Positions 21,614 through 33,599 of a stretch of 42,820 nucleotides of DNA are shown one piece after another; position 1 is the stretch's first letter; each line of letters opens with the position of its first letter. The notes below the pieces were generated by a model that was not told the DNA's origin, did no database searches, and saw nothing but the letters and a program-made list of their open reading frames with translations. A program made the translations under genes and the position numbers. Source of the DNA: Gnetum montanum (lineage: Eukaryota; Streptophyta; Gnetopsida; Gnetales; Gnetaceae); NCBI GenBank assembly GCA_015680685.1, contig MNCI01020990.1, positions 266,083 through 308,902 on the forward strand, in the 5' to 3' direction.

Positions 21614-24600
21614 ATTTAGTATCTTGGAATGTTCAAGGCCTTACAGATAGGCTTCGAGGTAAAAGGGCTAGCAATTTTCTCTCTAGTCTGAATACCACCT
21701 TTGATTTCATCCTTCTTCAAGAAATTAAAATTTCAGCTTCTGACTTAGAGTTTTCAGCTCATAGGTTTCTTCCCCACTCCTCAGTCATAGCTACCTCCCA
21801 CGTGTATGGAAAAGGTGGAGCAGCTATTCTCATTTCAGCCCATTGGAAAGACAAACTCATCCATTCTAGTTTCGATTCAAGCCAAAGAGTTTCTTAGGCT
21901 ATCTTTTCCTCCTTCCATGGATCCTTTGGGGTTTGCTCTATTTATGCTCCAAATGACTCCATGGACCGGGCTAACTTATGGCAGGAACTAACCTATTCTC
22001 TTCCTTCTGTTCCTTGGATTTTTTGCGGAGATTTTAATATGATTGAATTCCCTCACGATAAACTTGGGGGAGTCCCTTTTCGACTTCCTCCTCATGAATT
22101 TCAACCTTGGTCTGACTTTAAAAAACAATTTTATCTCCTTGATGGAGTCAAGGATAACTCAAGCAGACCTCTCCATAGATTTACTTGGAGTAACCTTCGT
22201 CTGGGTCAGGCTCGAATATATAGTCGGCTAGATCGATTTTACTTCTCCACACTATCCTTTTGGCAGGCAATCTCCACCACTACGGTTCACCAACATGCTA
22301 CGTTATCTGACCATTATCCCATCGTCATTTCCATGCAAATCTCTGGTACTTCACATAGGACCAGACTCCACCTCTTTCGCCTACACTCTAATTTATTCTC
22401 TTCTCCTTCGTCTCAACAACTTCTTTCTAATCTTTGGAATGCCGAACCTAGGCCCATAGGTCAGGTGGGTTGGATCCAATGGTGGCTGCAAACCACTAGT
22501 AGGGTGAGGAACTTCGCTTGGAAGTTCGGCAAGGAAGTGGCCTCTCATTCTAGACAAGAGTACAACAACATTTGTTCAACTATTAATAATCTTACGGAAA
22601 GGTTATCCATAGAACCCTTTAATACCCACATTCATCAAGAACTTGCTAAAGTTCGCTCCACTTTCCAATATTGGGAAGTCCACAAGGCCCACAGTGCCTT
22701 AATCAAAAGTAGACTTACTTGGTTGAAGATTCAAGATGAGCAATGTAAGGAATTTTTTAAATATCTTAACAGCTCTCCTTCCATTCCATCCCCAGATACT
22801 CTCTCTAGGGATGGTGTTATTATCACTGATCATGATAGTATTCTCTCTTACCTTAAGGAGCACTTTGAAGCCTTGTTTATAGCTTCCCCAATGAATCTCT
22901 CATCATTTGAGGCCACTACGTGTAACTATCCTAGGTTAGTTGACTCATCCATGTCTCACATCCTCGATGCTAATATCACTCAAGAAGAGCTTCAACATGC
23001 TTGTTTTAAACTCAACTCTGGGAAAGCTCCTAGATATGATGGTTTTCCTGTTGAGTTTTTTCAGAGGCATTGGAATCTTGTTGGCCATGACCTTTTCCAA
23101 GTAATTAAAGAGGCTATCCATCTTGGTTCTCTTGGACCAAATTTAAATCTTGGGATTATTCGCCTCCTTCCCAAATCAAGAGACCCTACTAGTATAGCTA
23201 ATTGGCGACCCATTACTCTTCTTAATGTGGTATACAAAATTTGGGCCAAATGCTTAGCCTTACGTTTGAAAAAATTCCTTCATAAAATTATATCCCCTCA
23301 ACAAACCAGATTTGTCCCAGGGCGTTATATCTTAGATAATGTAGTGGCTGCTTGGGAAGGGTTGCAGTGAGCTGAGGATGATGGCCATGACATCCTTTTC
23401 ATGAAATTGGACTATGCCAAGGCCTACGACAACATTAAGTAGGACTTTATCCTTCAAACTATGTCAAAACTAGGTTTTGGCTCCAAGTATCTTCATATGG
23501 TGAAATGTCTCTTCTCAGATGCTAATGCAAGAATAGCCACCACCTTTGGCATCACCGCCCCCTTTGCAATACAAGATCAGTAAGACAAGGTTGTCCTCTT
23601 GCCCCTTATCTCTTTATCATTGCTACGAATTTCCTTTGCCATCAAATTAACCATGATATTCAATCAAGGATGCTATATGGAGTGCGCTTTTCCTCTCCTC
23701 AACATCAACTGCTAAATATGCATTTTGCTGATGACTCTTTTTTTCTAATCCAAAATACAACCGATAATGTTAAACGACTTTTAGCCCAAGTAGAGCAATA
23801 TTGTTCTCTCTCTGGTTCTACCATTAATTGGTCTAAATCTTCTGTATATAGTTTTCATAACAATTATAGTAAACTCCCCATCTATCCATGGAAATTAATC
23901 CAAGACCATGTGATCATGAAGCTCTTAGGAATCCCTTTTCGATTTCGTGGTCCTACTTCTACCCTATGGGAGCTAGTTATCTCTCGTATTTGTAAGAAAA
24001 CTGAAAAGTGGAAGACTAAGCCCCTTACCTTGGTGGGAAAATATCTTGTTTGTAAATCCATTTGTGCTTCTACCCATGTGTATTATTCCTCATGCTGGGC
24101 TCCTTCCCACACAGCCTATCAAAACTTGGAGCGGTTATTTCGAGACTTCATGTGGTCATCTAAAGATTCCCAACGAGGTTTTCATCGTGTTGCTTGGAAC
24201 ATTGTCACTCTTCCTAGAAACAAAGGAGGATTAGGTCTGTCGAATTCCTACAAACAGGGACTCACCTTAGTTTCTAAGTGGTTAGTACAACATCTGGACA
24301 CCTCTGACATAATTGGAAATATTCTCCAGCTAAGGCTTCATCAAAGTTTTCCTAAACATAAGCCTTTTTGGAAAAACATCCATCCTATTAATTGGATTTT
24401 CTCTCCTCATTCTATCTCCATTCCTGGTTCCCATGTATTCAAAAGCATATGGAAGACATGGAAAGTTCTCCACCATCATATTAATTAGTGTAATATCCAT
24501 CTAAACCCTACTCTCCTTCCCATGCTTTGCCCTTGGTGGTTACCCTTGACCCCCGCCCCTCTTGCCATTACTAATGCAAGATTAGCCATTATTTGGTACT

Positions 24601-25475
24601 AGAAGGGAGTGATTTCTCTTAATTTTCTTCATCTTGCTAATCAATGGATTTCTTGGGAAGTGTTTGAAAACCTATATGGAGCTTCGAAAGAAATGCGGCT
24701 TTGCTTCCACCAGGTACATTCATTTCTACATCAATCATTACACCTAGATGGTGCTATCCAAGGTCTATTTCATGGCCTCTATTAGTCTAATGGATCAAAA
24801 ATTTTTCCTTATCGGCCACATGTTCCCTTCCAATTGTTATACAATTCTTCCGAAGTCATTCTACGCTATAATCGATCTTGGAATAAACAAGAATCAGAGG
24901 ATTTTTGGATCTCTCTTTTCAACAAAATTTGGCATCTCCCGACTCTTCCCAAAATTCAACAATTCCTTTGGTGTTTTCTTCATCAAGGTCTCCCAATCGG
25001 GAAACGTTTAGCATGCCTTGGGATTCACTCCCCTAAGTGCCCTTTATGTAATGACCCTGAAACCTTTGTCCATGTTTTTTGGCTTTGCCCATTTGCTCAG
25101 CATGCTTGGGAATGGGCTTCTAAGGTTTTTCCCTCATGCACTCTTACACAAGAGGCCGTAATGTTTGGTTTCTTACCTATCAGGTCCAAAAACTCTCATT
25201 TCCTATAGAAGATCCTTAGGCCCATCATCTTATATAATATCTGGAAACGTAGATGTACCACACTTTTTCAAAAGACAATTATTTCAAACTCGTTACAAAT
25301 AAGTACTTCGGAAAAAATGCAAATTCTTCGGCATGTTAACTTCCAAATTATATCTCAAGCCCCAAAATTCAAGATGAATGCTAACCAGTTGTTTTTCTTA
25401 TTGCAGCCATGGAGTCATATCGGAGATCCAAATAATCACCATCATCAAGCCTCGCTTCAGAAGAAAGTCTCCTAA
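21610..25475 (+). pseudogene. LINE ORF2: endonuclease, reverse transcriptase, zf-RVT
   Basis: ORF2 nicks the target and copies the RNA there. The N-terminal EEP endonuclease keeps its active-site motifs: SWNVQGL, LLQEI, IYAPND, GDFN (22027-22038) and SDHYP (about 22306-22320). The RT follows, with NWRPITLLNVVYKIWAK (23200-23250), LDYAKAYD and FADD at 23724-23735. The C-terminal zf-RVT domain is clear at about 24870-25140 (CPLCNDPETFVHVFWLCPF). Breaks: TAG 21895-21897, TGA 23368-23370 and TAG 23440-23442 (the last two at conserved Trp positions), a one-base loss near 23578 just before QGCPLAP, and stops at 24486, about 24600, 24776 and 25206. The frame from 23579 runs to TAA 25473-25475. Confidence 0.9.
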
Positions 25476-25759
25476 TTAAGCCACAGTTTTCTACACCATT
25501 TGGCCTTTTTCCTCTTTCTTCCACCTTTGTTTTCATTCGACAATCCACATCCTGGAAAAGCAACACACATTTCAGCAAATGGTTGATCTCTGGAATGTAT
25601 TTCCACACCCTGTGGAATGCTAAGTTTAACATGTTTCCTATATAATAGTCTCAGTCAACATGGTTTCTCTTCCTCCTTTCCTCAATCTATATGTCTTGAA
25701 GTAGCTTATGTACTAAATTTTGTTTTCTATTAATAAAATTCTCTTTTTGGGGTCCGACA

Positions 25760-28697
25760 CTCCCCCCCATAAACATATCCATGTATCACAATCCCTTAGA
25801 AAATAGGTATAACACCTCACACTAAAAGTATAAAATTACTCTCAAGCATAACCTTAATGGTTCAACATCATACCATAAAAGTATGATCTTCTTGGAAGGG
25901 TGAATCATCACAACTTAATGAACATGCAAAGGAATGAATTAATTAAGTAATTAAAGTATATTATAGTCATGTGATTTGTATTTTTGGTGTTTTACAGTTT
26001 AATTCTTTTCTAGTATATATCATGAAAAAAATCATAAGTGTTATTAATAATGCATAAGACTAAACTCTATATTGACCAATAATTTTAGGCTATGTATGTA
26101 GGGTAGCTCTTTGATAGAGTTCAACTATACTTGTAAAAGCAACAAATTAAACTACACATAAAAGAAAAGAAATTAACCTACCCAAGGGAGGATAAGTTCT
26201 TCATTTAAAACTAAATTTCACAAGCCTAAAGAAATATAAAATGATCAAAAATATCAAATGAAAGCTCAGGTCAAGTATTTGTAGTCTTCAACACATAATA
26301 GTTTAGATTTTTCAATGCCTAGAGAGTCAATGAACATCCATCAACATAACTTGATAATTCCATATCATAATTTGAATTATAAAAGATAATTAGTACTAGG
26401 TAGGAGGTGTGTCAATGCCTTTATGCTACATAGGAAATGCATTGATGCAATGGTGTTAACACACCCTTCCTACCACCAGCACCATACTACCAAGTTTGGG
26501 TGAAATCTAAAACCCAAGAGGACATGTAGTAAGATCCTTGGATCTTTGAAAAATGTCTAAAATATCCTAAAGAATGCATAACATACACAAAACCCAAAGA
26601 CATGATACTAAAGATAAAAATGTAACCTTGAAAGATACGAACCTTAATTGTGCATTCTAGGACTACAAATACATAGTGTACTTAACACTTTCTAGTATGC
26701 TAGGATGTACATATGTTCTAAGAAGTCCATACTCTTCTATAATATTATTACTTGATGACATCTAATAAATTTTGATGTGTAAGGTGTCAAATCTCTCCTT
26801 CACCTCATGGCTTTTTCCAATTACATGTTCATTTATAAGAGTCACTAGTTTCTACAATGTATGTACCTTAACATCCTAGGTTCCCTACTTGATTAGGTGT
26901 ATTTTTCTATGTTCATCTATTTTTCTAGTCATCTTTTCAATTAGCCCTTGTCGCAAGTTCTAGAGTTCCCTCTCTATATAGAAGTATGTATTCCAAAATT
27001 AGACCATGGTTTGGTATTCATCTAGAAGCACTCATATCTAATAATAGAGGAAGAATACCTAATGTTTTTTTTCTTGGATCATCCTCTTCCACTCCTAAGA
27101 TTGATGCTTTAACATTCTAATTTTCCTCTTCAAGACATCTTTCATGAAAGGAGCTTTTTCTCCACCTATCATACCTTGATTAGTTCAACTTATAGGTTCT
27201 TGATTGAAACCTTAGGTATGATAGTAGAAGGTGTAGGTACCAATGGTGTAATAATTTCAATTACTCCTATAGCCATTGTACCTTTTCCTGACTCCATCTT
27301 GACTCCATCATAACTCCCTTATTTAGAAAGTTCTATTAGCATCGACTATCTTAAGCTTGGTATGTACATTCATAAGTTTAGCTTCCACCATGCTATCAAT
27401 ATTCCTTAATGTGAGCTCAAAATTTGAATCTATCATTTGTTTCTCTTCTATTCGTTGGCTAGTACAAGGTTGATTAGTGAGTAGTTAGAGAATTTCTACC
27501 TCATGTTTGAAATTATGCATGTTATTCCTTAATCTATGTGATGACGATACATTTATTGATGGTACATGGATATGAGACTAAACTAAGACCTCATGATGAG
27601 TCATGGGTGGTACATTTATCAAAGTAGAAGAAAATTCCAAGATCTTCTCCCCAATAGTATCCTCATACAAAATGGCTTCCATCATGTTTAAGAAGTTATT
27701 ATCATGATCTTGCAATTCATTTATGAAAATTATGATAGCTTTTCCCTCACCTTCAATATGCATTATGAACCATAATCCACCACTAGAAAGGGCTTTCTAA
27801 CTTTGGATGATGTTGAAACTAGGTGGTTGGAAAATTAACCAACTTAACTACCATACCATTATGTGTTGAGATGCCTAAGGCACTATGGATGTCCTTGTTG
27901 GTCATGCAAAGGCCTATTTTGATGGCTAGAGGATCAATGCCTTAGTGAAAGGCATGTCATCCTTTAAATTTTGTGCTATTCCAATGACTTCAAGGTATTG
28001 CCTAGGGGCTACCACCATTATGTTATCCTACTCTACCATCCCTACAATAGTGGAATACTTCCAAACATGATTCAGTGTATAGGATAGTTTGTATAGTTTC
28101 TAGACTAAACCTAGAAATATATACATCTTCCTATGATTCCTTCTCACATCATCTATCTTCTAAGTTAGGTATTTGAAGAGGAAGTATAAGATGTGGATAG
28201 TATATCATCCTCTCATCATTAGCACAAGTTTAGCCCCCCTTTTAGAGATGCTCAATGATTTCTTGGTGGAGATAAAGTTGTTGACAACAATCTTGTACGT
28301 TGAATTTTAAGCTAGAAAAAGCTTTTATATCTTTACATCCTCCTTGTTCATGTTAACAAAATCTTTAATAATCTTTTTTCTTAATTTGGACTACATTTTT
28401 TGAGTCCTTAGCTACTAGTTGTTCTCAATGCACTAGGAAATTGCATGACTATAATGATTTTTCATACTAAAATGGGCATGAGGATTCCATCCATAAAAGA
28501 CATGGTACCATTAGCTACAAGGTTGAGATAGAATTCCTTTATATTATGCAAGTACCAAGTGAAGGATTTAATGACATAATCATAGAGACTTGTACACTAC
28601 AATGATTTCCTAAGCTCAGGTGTACCTAGCTTAGGGAATTGATAATAATTATTTTCTTCATGGATAGCTCACTATCACATGTCATTTGCACTCACAT
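25760..28697 (-). pseudogene. Decayed minus-strand element remnant with coiled-coil-like coding traces
   Basis: The left edge has ctcccccccat (25760-25770), the complement of a polypurine tract, preceded by ggggtccgaca, the complement of a plausible LTR start TGTCGGAC. On the minus strand, 26800-27765 gives charged, helix-like stretches (IDSNFELTLRNIDSMVEAK, GLIEKMTRKIDEHRK), and near 28500 NIKEFYLNLVANG, which resembles the V-R-E-F-Y-A-N-L motif of the 'putative plant transposon protein' group. Together this recalls the ORF at 40704-42820 in an older state. Frames are heavily broken and the assignment is tentative. No RT or integrase is seen. The interval 25780-26800 shows nothing. Confidence 0.35.
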
Positions 28698-30089
28698 TAT
28701 GACATCCCATTCTCAGATGTCATAAAAACATTATCACTTAATTTATTGCTTTCATTGTTTTCTTAAATAATATAATGGAAACATCATAAATACTTAATAA
28801 ATGAATTAACTAGTAAATAAATAATTGGTAGTATAGAATAGAAAAGAAAAATAGAAAAAATTTATTAATAGGATAGAGTACTATAATGCTCTTTGGGATA
28901 TCTTCCCATGCCACTTAATCCTTAGAGACAATCTGGCACTGCCACCACAATTAGGTTGTCCAACCAAAGGGGGTGATTAGTCCCTTCTTGTCCTACTTCA
29001 CTCAACTCCCATCATTTACCTTTCTAGGCTCCACAACTCCATGCCGGCATGACCTCTAAACGTAACCTTAAATGGCATAGGTCAAATCCATTCTCAAGGG
29101 ATACATGAATAATTGTAACTCCTCATAATGAGGTGCCTCTTCATTTGAAGGTTAATTATATTGTTATAATTTGTTTCCACCCTTAACAAGTGATGAAGCA
29201 TCAAAGTGTCACATCGATAAGCTCCCATCGACATAGCCTTGTCTATGTGGTATTGCCCCATCGATGATGCCACATCAACATAGCATTTGTTGTGTTTATG
29301 GGGTCCCATTGATGTAGCTCCATAATAAAGTCCATAAATACATGCTCATTTGCAATGTTTATGATATGTATAGTCATAGTTGTAGTAGATATTTTGTAGT
29401 TTTTTCATCTAAGGGTTAGAATATTTTTTTGAGTGCCTGCAGCAGGAGTTAGAAAGTGTATGGATCTTTATTCAAGCACTGATGTACCTAAGCACACTAG
29501 TGTGAGTGGCAATAAAGACGAGCCTTTTGATCAAACCTTGTAGCACTTGGAATAGATTAATGATTTATTTCTACACTTACTATTTTCATTAATTACATAA
29601 TTAATTAAGATAAGTAAGAATTTAATTAATTAACTAATTAAGCTAAATAGATTAAATACATGAGTATGACTACTTCAGGCATAACATACAATGCTTGGTA
29701 ATCCCAACAACACATAGTATTGTATGCATTCAAGGTGTGTACAAAAATTGGAACTGAATGCTTATGTTAGGATAGTTAGTTATTAATTAGCAATCAAAGT
29801 AGTTAAATTGGTTAATAATTTAAGTTTCAACTTGTTATCAATTGTAGGTGAATAAAATCTAAAATAACAAAAAATCATGTACCCGAATTACACTTAACCA
29901 TACAACTAAGCTTCACAAGTGTACTTGGGAAGACAACAATCATCATGGTTAGATTTCACCTCCTAGAACCAGTGTACTTAGGAACTTAAGGTCTACGAAA
30001 TTCGACCAGATTGTGCATGAATGTTTTTAATTCATATGGTTGCATGTAGGATATAATTACGACTTATCAACAATGGATGAGATGTTATA
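28698..30089 (-). repeat. E2 3' LTR, interrupted by a solo LTR
   Basis: It begins tatgacatcccattctc and ends gatgagatgttata, followed by the polypurine complement atctacccccc. The first part closely matches 39195-39545 (for example ttaattaactagtaaataaat and cactccatgcc-like segments). Positions 29191-30069 are the inserted solo LTR; without it and one duplication copy the LTR is about 508 bp, similar to E1's. Confidence 0.85.
29191..30069 (+). repeat. Solo LTR of the E3 family with a divergent U3
   Basis: It starts tgatgaagcatcaaagtg and ends gacttatca, flanked by acaag (29186-29190) and acaat (30070-30074), a 4-of-5 target duplication. From about 29340 on it aligns with the E3 LTR (gtgcctgcagcaggag, atggatctttattcaagcac, cacttaaccatacaa). 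U3 (29191-29331) is unrelated in sequence to E3's and is built of catcgatg and catcgacatag/ctatgtgg inverted motifs. There is no internal region, so it probably arose by recombination between two LTRs. TATA-like ccataaata ends at about 29340. Confidence 0.85.
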
Positions 30090-30090
30090 A

Positions 30091-30103
30091 TCTACCCCCC
30101 TTA
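30091..30103 (-). other. E2 polypurine tract
   Basis: On the minus strand the sequence is taaggggggtaga, immediately inside the 3' LTR. The same string occurs at E1's 3' border (2920-2932) and once inside E1 (12385-12397). Confidence 0.8.
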
Positions 30104-30289
30104 AGCATTGAGCTCATCCTTGAGTGCTTCCTCTATATCCAACTGCTCAGCTACTGCTTCATCATTATGCTCCTTGGCTTCAGTTCCTTTATTTTCCTCA
30201 TTATCATCTATACAAATAGAAGATTAGAAATTATAAAACATAATTTATTACATCAATAATAACTATAATTTATTATTCAATATCATGAT

Positions 30290-31560
30290 GATTAAAAAGT
30301 TGGGGATAAGTATTAAAAATAAACTCCATGTTTTCCCAAGTCTACTAATCACAATTTGACCATTGAACAAGTACTTTATTAATAGTTTTATTTCATAATT
30401 TCTTGGTTCATTAGTTCTTAATTGTAATGGGTTTAACTTCAAAGTTAGCATTGGATTGCAATGGCAAAGTATTCCAATCCAGCACATATGGTACATCATT
30501 TTTATGAAATTTCTTTAGTAGACTTACATAGAAAACTAGGTGAATCTTTAAGGTTGCTAGAAGATTTAACCGATATGTTGCTTCACTAATTCTTTAAGAA
30601 ATTTCAAAGGGTCCACAATATCTAGGTGCCATTTTAGTATATTTTACAAGTTTAAGAGAACTTCTGGTAGGTTTTACTCTCAATAGTACTTGATCTCCTA
30701 CTTGGAATTCTTTCTTAAGTCAATGTTGATTTGCATATCCCTTATATTTATCTTGGGTTGCTTGTAAATTTTATTTAACTCTTGTGATAATGTTTTCCAT
30801 TATTTTCATTTATTCTTCCTTCCATTCTATTCTTAAGGTTGGATTTGCATAGGTTAATGGTGTATGACAGTTATGTCCATATACTATGTTGAATGGTGTT
30901 CGATGTATGGAACCTTGATAATTGTTATTATAGGAAAATTCTACCAAGTGCAAGTAATTCTCCCACATTTTAGGTATACTTCCAACATATCTTTGGAGGA
31001 TATCTTCTAATATTCTATTCACACGTTCAGTTTGCCCATCAATCTTAGGATGGTAAGTTATGCTAAATTTCAACTAGGTTCCAAGATCTTTGAAGAAAGT
31101 TTTCTAGAATTTGGATATGAACTTGGGATCTCGGGCTAAGGTAATAGATTTTGGAAAACCATGCAATCAAAGTACTTCACGTATGAATTTTTCAGCTACT
31201 TCTTCTACTGTGTTTGTAGATTTCAAGGTTATAAAATGTGTCATATTTAATAGATGATCAAACACTACCAAGATTGAGTCATTTTCCTTTTTGATTATTG
31301 GTAATCCCATAATGAAATCCATGGTGGCATCTTCCAATTTTCAGGTTTGAACTTCCAAAGGTTGTAATAATCCACTAGGCTTCCTCTATTTAGCTTTTAT
31401 TCTTTGGCATGTTGGATAATTTTTAATGTACGAGGACACATCATTCTTCATTCCAAGCCAGAAATAAAATTTATGTATCATCATATAAGTCTTAATATAA
31501 CCTAGGTGTCCTATGTATGGTACGTCATGTGCTTCACACAATAACCTTTATCTCTAATTT
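30290..31560 (-). pseudogene. E2 integrase and chromodomain
   Basis: The integrase inserts element DNA into chromatin. The minus strand shows the zinc-binding HHCC region (GHLGYIKTYMMIHKFYFW then YPTCQRIK, about 31400-31530, with one Cys changed to Tyr), core Asp motifs (ATMDFIMGLP; ARDPKFISKF) and the core Glu in TYHPKIDGQTERVNRILED (about 31010-31065), followed by FSYNNNYQGSIHRTPF. After VGDQVLLR (about 30700) comes a decayed chromodomain: NKTINKVLVQWSN near 30370-30410, like the R-N-K-x-I-x-E-V-L-V-Q-W motif of chromoviruses. Chromodomains steer integration to heterochromatin. Stops and frameshifts throughout. Confidence 0.85.
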
Positions 31561-31859
31561 CCTTATGGTATGCACACTCTTTGTCCTTTCATCAATAAAC
31601 CATTAGAGGTAAGTTAATATTGAGACTCAAAGGAAATATTGGTTAAAATATTCTTAAAATAAGAATCTTCTTTTATTTGTTCCTTAATTTCTTCTTCCAT
31701 AGGGATTGCTACCACACCCATCATCAAGTTCCACATTCACCTAAGGGCATCGACTACCACATTTTTCTTACCAGGGATATATTTGATTTCAAAATCATAT
31801 TTAGCTAATAATTCTACCCATCACCTTTGACAAGTATTCCAAATAGGTTTTCTCCGCAA

Positions 31860-32960
31860 ATATTCTAAAATTTTCTAATCTTTTTTTAGTACAAACCTTT
31901 TTCCACAAAGATAATGTCTCCAAACTTTCAAATCATGAATAATTGCTAGCACTTCTAAATCATGGGTTGCATAATTTACCTTAGCTCCTCGTAATTTACA
32001 AGATTCATAACATAACAATTTATCTTCTTGTGAAACAATTGCACCAATTCCTATTCCACAGGCATCCATGAATACTTTAAATGGTAATTCTTCATCCCAG
32101 AATTCTCAGAATAGGTGCTATTGTGAGTAGCATCTTTAATCTGAGGAAAGTTTCCCTACATTTCTCATCAAACTTAAAACATGTTTTTCCTAAAATAGAT
32201 CAATCAATGGGGCTACCAAGGTAGAATAATCTTTAATGAAACATTAATAAAAAATGGCTAAACTCAAGAAACTATGAACCAATGTAGCATCTTTTAATTT
32301 AGGCTAGTCCCAAATCGCACTAACTTTTGCTAGATCTACTTGCAATCCTTTCTTAGAAACTATATGGTCCAAGTATGAAACTTCTTTCTTAAAGAGTTCA
32401 CATTTGCTCAATTTAGCTTTTAACTGATGCTCTTTAAGAATTTCCATTGTAATTTTCAAATGTTTAACATGTTCTTCTCTCAACTTAGAATAAACAAGTA
32501 TATCATCCATAAATACTATAACAAACTGATTAATATATTCATGAAAAATATTATTCATTAATGCCATGAATGTTGCAGGTGCATTAGTTAATCCAAATCA
32601 CATCACAAAAAATTCATATAATCTATACCTAGTTCTAAAAGTAGTTTTCCCAATATCTTTCTCCTTAATCCTTATTTGGTGATAACCTGATTTTAAATAA
32701 ATCTTTGAAAAATAGCATGCACCTATACGTTGATCAAAAAAATTATCAATCCTAGGAAAAGGATAACTATTTTTAATTGTCACTTTATTCAATGCCCTAT
32801 AATCGATGCATAATCTTAACATATCATCTTTCTTTTTAATGAATAAGATTGGTGCACCCCAAGGTGATACACTAAGTTGAATTTTTCCTTCTTCCAATCA
32901 TTGATCTATTTGTACCTTCAATTTTCTTAATTCAAAAGTGGAAAATCTATAAGGGGCTTG
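31860..32960 (-). pseudogene. E2 reverse transcriptase and RNase H
   Basis: This region copies the element RNA to DNA and removes the RNA strand. Minus-strand RT motifs in order: [19 protein letters not shown] (about 32820-32890), [34 protein letters not shown] (SKIDL-type motif with Tyr for Asp, so a catalytic Asp is lost), FMDDILVYS at about 32490-32515, and the connection segment LKEHQLKAKLSKCELF. RNase H begins at MDACGIGIGAIVSQ (equivalent to D-A-S-x-x-G-x-G) and runs through YATHDLEVLAII and WRHYLCGKRF (31880-32069). Frame breaks at about 32100-32300 and 32570. Confidence 0.92.
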
Positions 32961-33149
32961 TGAAATAGGTTGTATACAAGGAAAAATATCAATAGCATGC
33001 TCAATAGTTTTTTTGGAGGCAATTCTTTAGTTTCACCAAATATTCAATCTTTATATTCCTCAAGTTCTTTGGAATCTCAATACCTAAAGATCTCTGAGGT
33101 TGGGTTACTTTGACAACCAACATCGTAGCATCCTTTTTTGACTCCATCA

Positions 33150-33560
33150 ATGGCTTGGACTTTTAAAATACAAGTTCCAAGTGGGTATTAATATATAATT
33201 TTTCCAGGAAAGGCATTTCTAAAATTGCATCAACATCACCTAGTTCAAATTCAAAGAATTCATCAACGAAGGGCATGTTTTGCAAAGTAAAGTTAATTTC
33301 TCCATACCTAGTATGATTGCTCATAATTGTTTCATTTGCAATTTTATCTTAATAATTTTTTAGAAGGTAAACTTAATTTCAATAAATTAATTAACTTTGG
33401 AGAAATAAAGTTATCACTAGCACCATTATCAATCAAAATTTTATTTTTTTTTGCCTTTAACTATACCTTTAAAAATCAGTAAACCAAATTGAAATTTATG
33501 TAAACCTGATTTAGTTGATGCAAATATCTTCTTCACGGCTATGGTGGTGATTAGAATTTT
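33150..33560 (-). pseudogene. E2 aspartic protease
   Basis: The minus strand contains ILIDNGASDNFIS (about 33399-33440), the retropepsin active site (D-S-G-A-x-x-N-F-I-S in chromoviruses, with Ser changed to Asn here), followed by a Leu/Lys-rich stretch. The rest of the fold is too decayed to place. It lies between gag and RT, as expected. Confidence 0.75.
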
Positions 33561-33599
33561 TACTTTGTTCATGTTTGGGTTGGGTTTTTGACTTCTAGT

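Larger units (their letters stand above)
20195..25748 (+). mobile_element. L1-type LINE, nearly full length
   Basis: A non-LTR retrotransposon with a GC-richer 5' untranslated region (about 20195-20506), ORF1 (20507-21613), ORF2 (21610-25475) and a 3' untranslated region with an aataaa signal at about 25731. Both borders are approximate: I find no clear target duplication, no poly(A) tail, and the 3' end runs into ggtccgacactccccccc. Few frame breaks (one frameshift, about a dozen stops) make it the least decayed autonomous element here. Confidence 0.85.

Noticed and set aside
31860-32960. RT region as an endogenous plant pararetrovirus
   Set aside because: It is followed by integrase and a chromodomain trace and flanked by LTRs with a tRNA-Met primer site, which marks a Ty3/gypsy chromovirus; no movement-protein-like sequence is seen.
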